NCBI GenBank assembly: GCA_937892085.1 | Contig: CALAVD010000130.1 | Coordinates: 1 to 6,813, forward strand | DNA length: 6,813 bases | Direction of reading: 5' to 3' | Source of the DNA: an uncultured Prevotellaceae bacterium | GTDB taxonomy: Bacteria > Bacteroidota > Bacteroidia > Bacteroidales > Muribaculaceae | In this document: positions 1 through 5,645 of the stretch, piece after piece | Layout of the letters: the number at the start of each line of letters is the position of its first letter | Numbering within the stretch: position 1 is the first letter of the stretch | Program-made: the position numbers and the translations under genes | The notes under the pieces: model-generated | The model's input: the letters and a program-made list of their open reading frames with translations, nothing else | What the model was told of the DNA's origin: nothing | Database searches by the model: none

Positions 1-594
1 GGTGATGTTCAGTTTTTCACAATACTCTTCTATCGGAAGGCCATTGTAGAGGAACTCAGGATTTTCAAACGCAACGTGGTTTCGGAATGTCTCCAGTGAC
101 CCCATATTCAGGTCAGAGATGCTTGTACCCGTGACTTGTGTCTCGCTCTTGTTGCCGAAAGCCTGGTCTCGCATCATCGCCATTACCTCGCCCTCGGTAG
201 CGCGGCGGTCACCGCTGCCACTGCGGATGAATGTGTTACTCGGATTCTTGGAATAAACGGGTTTGATGGGGGAGGATGGGACGTAGAAAGCCAGCACCGT
301 TTTCCCGTCAAAGTCATATTTCCGCCCTTTGGCGGTGAGCCGCATGTTGAACTTCTGCCCACCATGCAGCACGTTAAGGAAATCCGACTCCATTTTCTCT
401 CCGTCACTAACGCCCTGGATGTCGAATCGCTTGCCATTCTGCTTGATGCCAAGCACAATCCAGCCACCCGACGTGTTGGAGAACGCTGATACTGTTTCCC
501 AAACGCTGTCAGGCAACTTATTGAGTGCCTCTTTGCACTCAAAGTCGTCCCATTCTATGTCGCTGAGCCTTTTGAGCAGTTGTTCTTTTGTCAT
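1..594 (-). CDS. AlbA_2 (Schlafen-type) putative nucleic-acid-binding protein, partial (3' end outside the window)
   Basis: The frame is open from the ATG at 592-594 to the left edge (198 codons), so the C-terminal part is missing. The N-terminal domain (about residues 15-145) has the marks of the AlbA_2 / Schlafen-like domain: FECKEA (18-23), the core AFSNTSGGWIVLGI (37-50), a strand-rich middle ending in VLAFYVP (100-106), and FIRSGSGDRRAT (122-133), which matches the family's conserved 'YIR.GS....A' segment. In this family the domain is thought to bind nucleic acid. Full proteins often continue into an ATPase-like or winged-helix part, which cannot be seen here. The gene lies 69 bp downstream of the integrase stop on the same strand. 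It has its own likely -7 box at 614-621, so it is probably cargo or a regulator of the integrated element. Members on mobile elements include regulators and suspected defence proteins; which role applies here is not shown. The domain is secure, the function is not. Confidence 0.85.
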   Translation of the reverse strand, partial: MTKEQLLKRLSDIEWDDFECKEALNKLPDSVWETVSAFSNTSGGWIVLGIKQNGKRFDIQGVSDGEKMESDFLNVLHGGQKFNMRLTAKGRKYDFDGKTVLAFYVPSSPIKPVYSKNPSNTFIRSGSGDRRATEGEVMAMMRDQAFGNKSETQVTGTSISDLNMGSLETFRNHVAFENPEFLYNGLPIEEYCEKLNIT

Positions 595-613
595 ATCGTT
601 GTCTTAGAGGTTG

Positions 614-621
614 CAAAGGTA
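614..621 (-). promoter_or_regulatory. Putative -7 box (TACCTTTG) for the AlbA_2 gene
   Basis: On the minus strand this reads TACCTTTG, a full match to the Bacteroidetes -7 consensus TAnnTTTG, 20 bases before the ATG at 594. No clear TTTG is found at the expected -33 distance, so the promoter is only half supported. Confidence 0.5.
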
Positions 622-663
622 ATCTTTTTCTCTGGTTCATAGCATATTTGGGGATGATTATAT

Positions 664-2055
664 TCATTCCCTGTCGAGCATATCAATCAATGACTGCTTC
701 AAATTCAGCTCTACCTTGCGGTAGCGAGCGAAAGCCTTACTTCCTTCGACATGCCCGGTCATCGAACCGATAAGGTTGGGGTCTTGGACTAGTCCATATA
801 ACTCACCGGTGAAAGCGCGTCTTGCCATGTGACTTGTGGCGACTTCATAAAGCGGTTTCATCTCATGTATGCGAGTGAGAGGATTCAGTACTGCCACCTT
901 TCGGTTGAGTCCAACTTCTTTGAAAATTTTCTTGATATAGATATTGTATTTCTGCTGACTGATGAACGGAAACAGGGTGCCACGCTCAGGGTCGTAATAC
1001 TTTTCAATCAAAGCTTTTGCCGTTTTCGATAATGGTACTTCAGCGAGTATCGGGTTCTTGTCTTTGGTTTTGTTGGGGGTGTAAGTGAGAATGCCATCGT
1101 TTATGTCCTCATAAGTCAGTCTGTACAAGTCGCCGACCCGACATCCAATACAGCATTGGAACACAAAAATGTCGCGTTGAATGGCCATCATCCCTTCGAG
1201 ATGAGCATCTTCCAGTTTATGGCGTTCTTCAAGAGAAATGTAATATGGAGTACCATATTCGGCACTTTCAATCGTGAACTTGTTGAACGGATTGCGTTCG
1301 GTGTAACCCTGTTTCATGCTCCACAGCCAAAAGGTCTTCAGGCGAACTAATATGTTGTTGAGCGTATTCTTGCTTCGAGGCTCCGGGCAACGACTCTCTA
1401 TTTTCTTGCCCAGCTGGTTGCATTCATCGTTCACCAAATTGAATGCCGCTTTATATCGGCGATTGCTGCACTTCATCTTGCCATTCTTTTCGTCACGCAC
1501 CCAATATTCGTGCTCGGTGATGAGAAAATTACGGAAGCCTTCGAGGTCTTCGTGAGAAAATGTTTCAAACTCGAATGTGATGCCGCGCCAGGCTTCATAG
1601 CGGCGAAACACGCGCCATAGCGACCACATGTGCTTCTCGCGGTTCTCAGACACCTTGTGGGTGTTAAGATATGTGACGAATACGGATGTCACATTGGTTT
1701 TGACAACTTCCTGCTCAAGCGTTACGAATTTTTCCGGGTGGTTGAAGCACTCAATAACATCTTTCAGCCAGGTAGAACTTATCTGCTTGCGGTCGGTCCG
1801 CTCCCACGCAGCAGTCACCGCCGCACACATTCGTTCCAGCCGCAGTTTCTGCTCTCGGTGATAACGAAGTTCATCTGTCATCATGCGACCACGCAACACC
1901 ATATTCTTTCCATCCCAATACATCGGTTTGTCAAGAATGAAAATTTCAGTGCCACATCTTTGATAAATCGTGGATCCTTGACGGAACGTGAGAATGATTT
2001 CGTTCCGGCCCAGTTCGTTGTGACGTTTTGATAATCTAAGATATATGACTGCCAT
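664..2055 (-). CDS. Tyrosine recombinase / site-specific integrase (Bacteroidetes type)
   Basis: This is a 463-residue integrase that cuts and rejoins DNA through a covalent 3'-phosphotyrosine link, normally to integrate or excise the element that carries it. All catalytic positions are visible: R306 in GCRVGDL, a beta-hairpin lysine (K329 or K331), H409 and R412 in SHMARR, H435 in SMTGH, and the nucleophile Y445 in FARYRK. Residues 1 to about 60 look like the arm-binding N-terminal region. Residues about 115-255 form the SAM-like core-binding domain, and about 270-460 the catalytic domain. Length and layout fit integrases of Bacteroidetes integrative elements and phages. The start at 2055 is supported by a good promoter 34 bases upstream (-7 box at 2089-2096). 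The upstream 500 bp are rich in inverted repeats, as expected if the attachment site lies there. The gene appears intact and should be active. Which element it belongs to cannot be told from this window. Confidence 0.96.
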   Translation of the reverse strand: MAVIYLRLSKRHNELGRNEIILTFRQGSTIYQRCGTEIFILDKPMYWDGKNMVLRGRMMTDELRYHREQKLRLERMCAAVTAAWERTDRKQISSTWLKDVIECFNHPEKFVTLEQEVVKTNVTSVFVTYLNTHKVSENREKHMWSLWRVFRRYEAWRGITFEFETFSHEDLEGFRNFLITEHEYWVRDEKNGKMKCSNRRYKAAFNLVNDECNQLGKKIESRCPEPRSKNTLNNILVRLKTFWLWSMKQGYTERNPFNKFTIESAEYGTPYYISLEERHKLEDAHLEGMMAIQRDIFVFQCCIGCRVGDLYRLTYEDINDGILTYTPNKTKDKNPILAEVPLSKTAKALIEKYYDPERGTLFPFISQQKYNIYIKKIFKEVGLNRKVAVLNPLTRIHEMKPLYEVATSHMARRAFTGELYGLVQDPNLIGSMTGHVEGSKAFARYRKVELNLKQSLIDMLDRE

Positions 2056-2088
2056 TATAGTAAAGCGTTTTATGGTTCAAATCTGCCA

Positions 2089-2120
2089 CAAAGATAAGCA
2101 AAAAAATATCACTTGGCAAA
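2089..2120 (-). promoter_or_regulatory. Promoter of the integrase gene (TTTG-N20-TATCTTTG)
   Basis: The minus strand has TTTG (2117-2120), then 20 bases, then TATCTTTG (2089-2096). This is a full match to the Bacteroidetes -33/-7 consensus TTTG / TAnnTTTG. Transcription would begin near 2082, giving an untranslated leader of about 27 bases before the integrase ATG at 2055. Confidence 0.75.
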
Positions 2121-2200
2121 TTTTTTAACATTTTGATTGCGGGAAATATAATCTTAAAATTACTTGTAATAATTTGAAAATAAAAACACTAAAATAGGGT

Positions 2201-2384
2201 TGTGTCCACATATAGGACACACTTTTTCTGCACCGAAATTGCACCGATAGTCGATATTTAAGATGATTTAACGATATTATTTGATATTGTTAATTTTATA
2301 ACAAATTGAATATCAATGTATTTAATAACTTTTGGTATCGGTGCAGAACAGAAGATAACATTATAATGTCCTCATCTTGGACAC
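2201..2384. repeat. Large symmetric inverted-repeat cluster, candidate integrase attachment/regulatory region
   Basis: Two dyads of the form TGTCC-N7-GGACA lie 160 bp apart: TGTGTCC/GGACACA with spacer ACATATA (2201-2221) and TGTCC/GGACA with spacer TCATCTT (2367-2383). Between them TGCACCGA occurs directly repeated at 2229-2236 and 2240-2247, and inverted at 2338-2345. The longest inverted matches are TCTGCACCGA (2227-2236) with 2338-2347, and TGCACCGAT (2240-2248) with 2337-2345. The centre holds TTGTTA/TAACAA (2287-2292, 2299-2304). GTGTCC (2202-2207) with GGACAC (2379-2384), GGACA (2215-2219) with TGTCC (2367-2371), and the TGCACCGAT pair all share a centre near 2293. Seven-base spacers between inverted half-sites resemble tyrosine-recombinase core sites, and the TGCACCGA repeats could be arm-type or regulator sites. 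This role is inferred from position and form only. Confidence 0.6.
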
Positions 2385-2389
2385 CTCGT

Positions 2390-2436
2390 GAAAGTGATAA
2401 CAAGTTGCAACGCAACAAGTTATCACTTTCTTTTTT
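2390..2436 (+). terminator. Rho-independent terminator on the plus strand
   Basis: A perfect 12-bp stem, GAAAGTGATAAC (2390-2401) with GTTATCACTTTC (2419-2430), continues after an AA/AA internal loop into a 5-bp stem GTTGC/GCAAC (2404-2408, 2412-2416) with an AAC loop. It is followed by T7 (2430-2436 counting the flanking bases; T6 at 2431-2436). Only the plus-strand transcript would end in U's; in the minus direction the hairpin is followed by ACGAGG. No plus-strand gene is visible upstream, so it terminates either an unseen small RNA or a unit whose upstream part was separated by insertion. Confidence 0.75.
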
Positions 2437-2565
2437 ATTCTGCCCCATATAGAGCGAATTTTATCGCAATTTGTCTTGTGTTATCGTCTCGCCTGCTACC
2501 ATTCTCTCTGGAGAATAATCCTGCTATCTTGTGTTATGATTTGATTGAAGTGTTTAATGAGTCGT

Positions 2566-3990
2566 CTAATCTTGAAGTATGATTTTGCGCAGTTCGTTTA
2601 ATAACGTTCTGCGGCGGGCATATTCTCGGCTGAAGAATTCCACGAGTTCTCGCTGCTCTCGGGCATACCCCATTTCCGACAATTTGGACAATGCTTTACA
2701 AAAGTTGGAATAATCGTATTTATCAACTTTCCCTTTAGGGGCATATCGCGATTGGGCATATAAGCTGAATGACGTTACAAGCATGCCCTCTATGTCTTTG
2801 CCGTGACTATCCCGCAACACTCCTGCGTAAGACACAACAGTCTCATAACTTCTCGGATAGATTTCAAACTGTTTTTTGACAAGTTGGTAAAGTCTTTCAA
2901 ACTCATGCTCTTCAATCAAAAATGGTGCGGCATAGCTAAGATACCCTTTGTCATCATCAAATTTGAGTAGCTTTGGGTAGAAGTCCTTCCATTCATCTTG
3001 AGGTACGATTTCTTTCAGTTGATGGTAATACTTTTCCTCCCAATGCTGATAAAAGAGTTCGGTCAAACTGCTAATTTGTGCCTGCTTGTCGCCATGCTCT
3101 TGAAGCAGTTCGTATTTCATTTCAAGCCAATTAGGCTCACCACTCCAATAGAATTTATCGCCTTTAATGGCATGTGCTTTATCAAGCAGCGCGACTGCTT
3201 CTCGCCATTTGCCCTCTGCAGTCAATTCGTTGAGCAACTTCAAGCAGACTTCAGGGTAAACGATATTAGCCTCAATCAATTCCAGTGCCTCTTGTATGAG
3301 TCCCATGCTCCGCAAGAAATCAACTTTGCGGCAAACCCACTCACCGGCTTTGCCATTGTAGTTTGCTTTTATCATTATGTCAAAAAGGGCGCAAGTAAGG
3401 TCATCGGATTCAAGACGGATGTCAATTAATTGCAGCATGTTGTCGTAAGGCGAACCGATATATCTTGTAATTATGTCAGTTCGCTTTGCTTTAACGATGA
3501 GTGAGCGCAAGGACCGGAGAGCATCGTTGGTTACATTTTCCCTTAACGCAAGCAACCCGGTCAGGTTGCCGAGGTGCTCCATTATATCACCAATTTGAAT
3601 GGAATAGTCATCGCCATACCAGTCATCGCCCATGAAGTCTTCCTCATCAATGTACATGGCAACCTCGGTGATGATAGCTTCGATGAGCTCTTGCAGTCGC
3701 TCGGTAGTGAACGATGTCGCATCTGCACTCCACGGCTCAATAAGGTTAACAAGAATTGCGTACCAATCAACAACTTTACGTTCATAGTGGCGTGAGTCTA
3801 TGAATGATGTATTTTTTCGGATGACTCTCGCCAATTCGTCGGCAAAGTCAATCTCATCTATTGATGGGCATAACTTTTGGGTCATAAACTCGGCAAAGTC
3901 CGCATTAGCCTCTGCCCATTGAATCACATAATCGCGGATTAAATCCTCATCAGCTTCATTGATAATCTTCTTTATCTCGCCAATTTTCAT
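2566..3990 (-). CDS. Helical-repeat (TPR-like) protein of unknown function, related to the C-terminal region of SWIM zinc-finger proteins
   Basis: A predicted soluble, almost entirely alpha-helical protein of 474 residues with no signal peptide or membrane segment. Helix pairs such as LIQEALELIEANIVYPEVCLKLL and GKWREAVALLDKAH suggest TPR-like repeats in the middle. The C-terminal helices ending in ARRRTLLNELRKI resemble the end of SWIM zinc-finger proteins, but no CxCx..CxH SWIM finger is present. An acidic loop (IDEEDFMGDDWYGDDYS) lies near residues 115-131. I chose the ATG at 3990 (MKIGEIKKI). The longer frame from 4029 adds 13 residues translated out of a perfect 9-bp palindrome (4010-4032), which looks non-coding. 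No TAnnTTTG box is seen upstream. It is uncertain whether the gene is chromosomal or part of the left-hand element. The function is unknown; a scaffold or protein-binding role is only inferred from the fold type. Confidence 0.85.
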   Translation of the reverse strand: MKIGEIKKIINEADEDLIRDYVIQWAEANADFAEFMTQKLCPSIDEIDFADELARVIRKNTSFIDSRHYERKVVDWYAILVNLIEPWSADATSFTTERLQELIEAIITEVAMYIDEEDFMGDDWYGDDYSIQIGDIMEHLGNLTGLLALRENVTNDALRSLRSLIVKAKRTDIITRYIGSPYDNMLQLIDIRLESDDLTCALFDIMIKANYNGKAGEWVCRKVDFLRSMGLIQEALELIEANIVYPEVCLKLLNELTAEGKWREAVALLDKAHAIKGDKFYWSGEPNWLEMKYELLQEHGDKQAQISSLTELFYQHWEEKYYHQLKEIVPQDEWKDFYPKLLKFDDDKGYLSYAAPFLIEEHEFERLYQLVKKQFEIYPRSYETVVSYAGVLRDSHGKDIEGMLVTSFSLYAQSRYAPKGKVDKYDYSNFCKALSKLSEMGYAREQRELVEFFSREYARRRTLLNELRKIILQD

Positions 3991-4009
3991 TCGAAAATAT
4001 TTGCGTTGT

Positions 4010-4032
4010 GAAGTGCTGATTTGCAGCACTTC
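4010..4032. repeat. Perfect 9-bp palindrome upstream of the helical-repeat gene
   Basis: GAAGTGCTG (4010-4018) and CAGCACTTC (4024-4032) are perfectly inverted around ATTTG, 20 bases upstream of the chosen start at 3990. There is no T-run on either side, so it is a poor terminator. It could be an operator for the downstream gene or part of the end of the insertion sequence. Confidence 0.5.
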
Positions 4033-4249
4033 GGGTTAATAATTCAATTTGTTGGCAGACGAAAGAAAGCACACTGCTTGTGGCGGCATGCGGCTATTGT
4101 CGAAGGCGTTTATGTTTTAAAACGACCGGATGGTCAGGAAATTTCATTCGCGTGCTCGCAGCAACAATCTTTGCCTCTCAGTCGTTTAGGTCAGTTTCAT
4201 ATTCGGGCTCGATGTCCCAGTAAAAATCGACCTTAGAACCCGTGCGCCG
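4033..4249 (-). ncRNA. Candidate structured RNA (possible IS110-type bridge RNA) downstream of the transposase
   Basis: About 217 bases after the transposase stop contain no credible gene but several hairpins. They are: GCGCC/GGCGC around the stop codon (4244-4257); a two-part stem with CGGG/CCCG outside (4204-4207, 4239-4242) and TCGAT/ATCGA inside (4209-4213, 4226-4230), separated by a lopsided internal loop of 8 bases against 1; GACC/GGTC (4124-4127, 4132-4135); and the 10-base palindrome GTTTTAAAAC (4114-4123). IS110-family elements encode a guide RNA with internal loops in one non-coding end. In the IS1111 subgroup that end is downstream of the transposase. The upstream end here is at most 143 bp, so the downstream side is the better candidate. 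The RNA's ends are unknown and this assignment is tentative. Confidence 0.3.
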
Positions 4250-4528
4250 TCAGGCGCTTTCTTTCTCGGGCGGGTTCTCTCCGAGTAGTTTATTCAGTTG
4301 CTCCTTGTGGTACTTGATTTGAGCCTGCTTGCGCCGCTCGTCGAGATGGGTTTCACCGAGTTCCTGATAGGCCGTGCCGTCTTTGAGCATGTGGTAGATG
4401 ACCACAAGCATCTCTGCGGCAATCGCGACTAACGCGCGTTTCTTACCTCGCCGTGCTGCGAGTCTCTTGTATCGGGCCGAGAAGTAGGTGTTCTTGGTTC
4501 TTGTCGCACACCACGCACATTCTGTCAT
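4250..4528 (-). CDS. IS110-family transposase, C-terminal part (second frame)
   Basis: 92 residues from ATG 4526-4528, which overlaps the stop of the first frame by one base (TAATG). The sequence carries the end of the Transposase_20 domain: ATRTKNTYFSARYKRLAARR, followed by GKKRALVAIA and YHMLKDGTAYQELG, all strongly typical of IS110 transposases. The same frame is open upstream as far as 4576 and there encodes HGNKATKAIM, which matches the family's 'GNK.L..A' segment. The native product therefore begins in the other frame, and this is not an independent gene. It would be made only if ribosome or RNA polymerase slippage at the A9 run joins the frames, or as a separate fragment by coupled re-initiation at TAATG. 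The last 30 residues are charged and variable. Confidence 0.85.
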   Translation of the reverse strand: MTECAWCATRTKNTYFSARYKRLAARRGKKRALVAIAAEMLVVIYHMLKDGTAYQELGETHLDERRKQAQIKYHKEQLNKLLGENPPEKESA

Positions 4529-5502
4529 TATCGCTTTGGTGGCTTTGTTGCCGTGGTTGGTGTGTGAGCTTTTTTTTTACCCGCACTCTCGTTGTTGCCC
4601 GGTGCAAGACCCGCCCATGACTTGAGATGGTCGGCCGTGGGGAAAACCTCCATGTCTACGCCAATCTCAGCAAGCAACTCGCGCACGGATGTCTTGTCCA
4701 TGCCGGGCACTTCGCAAAGCTGGCGAATCCTGTCTTCAAGCGGTTGCATTCGGCGTTCAATCTCTTGGTCGAGGTGGTCTATCTCCGCCTCGATGTTGCG
4801 GATGCTCGTGCGGATGGCGCGTATCATGAACTTGTGGTGCTCGCTGAAGCAACCCTCTACCGCCAGTGCAATCTCCTCCTGTGAGTGCTTCAGACGCCAG
4901 TGGGTGCACATAGACGCCAACTTCTCGGGGTCGGTCTCACCTGAGATGACCGCATCGATGACACGCGTGCAGGTCTTGCCGCGGATGTTGCTGAACACGC
5001 TCGACAGTTTAAGGTTCGCGTCCTCAAACACGCGAATCATGCGGTTGTGCTCGGCACTCTGCTGCTGAACCAGCTTGCGGCGGTAGCGGGTCAAATCACG
5101 CAAGTCGCGCTGCTCACGGGACGGAACGAAACTGCCCTTGAGCAGACCGGCGCGCAACAGCTTGCATATCCATGCCGAGTCTTTCTTGTCCGTCTTGTGA
5201 CCCGGAACGTACTTGATGTGACGAGCGTTCACCACAAGTATGGTGAAACCGCCAGGCTCAAGAATGTTCATCACTGGCTTCCAGTATACACCTGTGCTCT
5301 CCATCGCCACATGCGTCACGCCGAGAGACAATAGCCATTCTTTCAATTCTGTCAATGATCTCGTTGTCGACTGGAACGTGCGGGTTTCTACCTCAATGCC
5401 CGCCCCAGAGACGGTTGCCACGATTTCTTTCTTGTGAACGTCAAGGCCGCAGCCTCGCTCCACGACCTGTTCAAAGGTCACTTCTTGTTTCTTTCTTGCC
5501 AT
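4528..5502 (-). CDS. IS110-family transposase, N-terminal part with DEDD catalytic domain (first frame)
   Basis: 324 residues. The RuvC-like DEDD domain is intact: D21 in GLDVHKK, E68 in AMESTGVYWKP, and D105 and D108 in GHKTDKKDS. A helical, coiled-coil-like linker follows (about 135-260, e.g. IEAEIDHLDQEIERR). The Transposase_20 domain begins at about residue 262 (LCEVPGM) and includes SWAGLAPGNNESAGKK, where S306 corresponds to the conserved serine proposed to act in strand exchange. After K311 the frame leaves the family pattern (AHTPTTATKPPKR) and stops, so most of the C-terminal domain is missing. The match resumes in the -1 frame immediately after the A9 run (4570-4578). The joined protein would be about 416 residues, near the usual family length. 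The start ATG at 5502 is preceded by a -7 box at 5537-5544. Confidence 0.93.
   Translation of the reverse strand: MARKKQEVTFEQVVERGCGLDVHKKEIVATVSGAGIEVETRTFQSTTRSLTELKEWLLSLGVTHVAMESTGVYWKPVMNILEPGGFTILVVNARHIKYVPGHKTDKKDSAWICKLLRAGLLKGSFVPSREQRDLRDLTRYRRKLVQQQSAEHNRMIRVFEDANLKLSSVFSNIRGKTCTRVIDAVISGETDPEKLASMCTHWRLKHSQEEIALAVEGCFSEHHKFMIRAIRTSIRNIEAEIDHLDQEIERRMQPLEDRIRQLCEVPGMDKTSVRELLAEIGVDMEVFPTADHLKSWAGLAPGNNESAGKKKAHTPTTATKPPKR
4570..4578 (-). other. A9 run at the transposase frame junction (frameshift or slippage site)
   Basis: In the coding direction the sequence is GGT AAA AAA AAA GCT. Reading -1 after the A's gives AGC TCA and restores the family sequence (..GKKKSSHTNHGNK..). A AAA AAA is a legitimate -1 slippery heptamer, and A9 also allows slippage by RNA polymerase. 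No strong stimulatory hairpin is seen just downstream. A one-base loss through mutation or a homopolymer sequencing error would look the same. Confidence 0.7.
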
Positions 5503-5504
5503 AG

Positions 5505-5565
5505 TGAAAAGTCGTTAGGTTGTTAGTTACACGCGGCAAAGGTAACTAAAAACGATGACTTTTCA
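5505..5565. repeat. Nested inverted repeats in the transposase leader
   Basis: Outer arms: TGAAAAGTCGTT (5505-5516) with AACGATGACTTTTCA (5551-5565), 12 bp paired with a 3-base bulge. Inner arms: TTAGTTAC (5523-5530) with GTAACTAA (5542-5549), a perfect 8 bp with an 11-base loop. The structure begins 2 bases before the transposase start codon. It may be a transposase-binding end, a translation-control hairpin when transcribed from outside, or part of an RNA gene. Confidence 0.6.
5537..5544 (-). promoter_or_regulatory. Putative -7 box (TACCTTTG) of the transposase gene
   Basis: TACCTTTG on the minus strand, 34 bases before the ATG at 5502, matches TAnnTTTG exactly. It straddles the loop and the 3' edge of the inner inverted repeat (5523-5549). 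No clear -33 TTTG is visible at the right distance. Transcripts from it would start inside the repeat and so lack its outer arm. Confidence 0.45.
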
Positions 5566-5645
5566 TTCTCTTTGGCGAAAGCCGTTCATGTCCGTTTCAT
5601 AATAGTACGTTTTATTTGGTTAAACTTGTTGTGTTGTTTCGTTGA

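Larger units (their letters stand above)
2056..2565. other. Gene-free 510-bp AT-rich region between integrase and helical-repeat gene
   Basis: No convincing coding frame on either strand. From left to right it holds: the integrase promoter (2089-2120); AT-rich sequence to 2200; a symmetric cluster of inverted repeats (2201-2384); a plus-strand terminator (2390-2436); and about 130 bp (2437-2565) with only a small hairpin (ATTCTC/GAGAAT, 2501-2516) and an 11-base direct repeat TCTTGTGTTAT at 2474-2484 and 2527-2537. A 64-codon plus-strand frame at 2388-2582 begins inside the terminator hairpin and ends inside the next gene, so it is not accepted as a gene. No tRNA or tmRNA fragment is recognisable. 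Confidence 0.7.
4204..5565 (-). mobile_element. IS110-family insertion sequence (ends not defined)
   Basis: The element carries a DEDD-type transposase split into two frames (4528-5502 and 4250-4528) and non-coding flanks with inverted repeats. IS110 elements usually lack terminal inverted repeats and long target duplications, so the exact ends cannot be read here. The coordinates given span the transposase plus the nearest hairpins. The true ends should lie between about 4033 and 4249 on one side and 5503 and 5645 on the other, because both neighbouring genes look intact. Insertion is downstream of lptB on the same strand, so lptB transcription may run into it. Confidence 0.8.

Noticed and set aside
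183..542. 119-codon minus-strand frame overlapping the AlbA_2 gene
   Set aside because: It is a different frame of the same DNA. The frame starting at 594 gives a recognisable AlbA_2 domain over the whole stretch, while this one gives a low-complexity, arginine/serine-rich sequence.
136..607. Plus-strand open frames opposite the AlbA_2 gene
   Set aside because: Antisense shadows of a well-supported gene; no family resemblance or promoter.
1630..2031. 133-codon plus-strand frame opposite the integrase N-terminus
   Set aside because: It lies entirely within the integrase gene in antisense and shows no recognisable domain.
2201..2384. Invertible promoter switch flanked by inverted repeats
   Set aside because: The flanking dyads have different 7-bp spacers and only short matching arms, and no promoter consensus is found between them, so DNA inversion is not supported.
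2340..2440. tRNA or tmRNA 3' fragment as the integration target
   Set aside because: No T-arm sequence or CCA-type end is recognisable before the terminator hairpin.
2474..2537. CRISPR-like array from the TCTTGTGTTAT direct repeat
   Set aside because: Only two 11-base copies, 53 bp apart, in AT-rich DNA; no array structure.
2388..2582. 64-codon plus-strand frame in the intergenic region
   Set aside because: It starts within the terminator hairpin and ends inside the neighbouring gene; a transcript reading it would be stopped by the terminator at 2436.
2998..3429. 143-codon plus-strand frame opposite the helical-repeat gene
   Set aside because: Antisense shadow; the apparent hydrophobic stretches are the complement of charged helices in the real gene.
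4021..4236. 71-codon plus-strand frame after the transposase
   Set aside because: No family resemblance, start lies in a palindrome, and the region is better explained as a non-coding end of the IS110 element.
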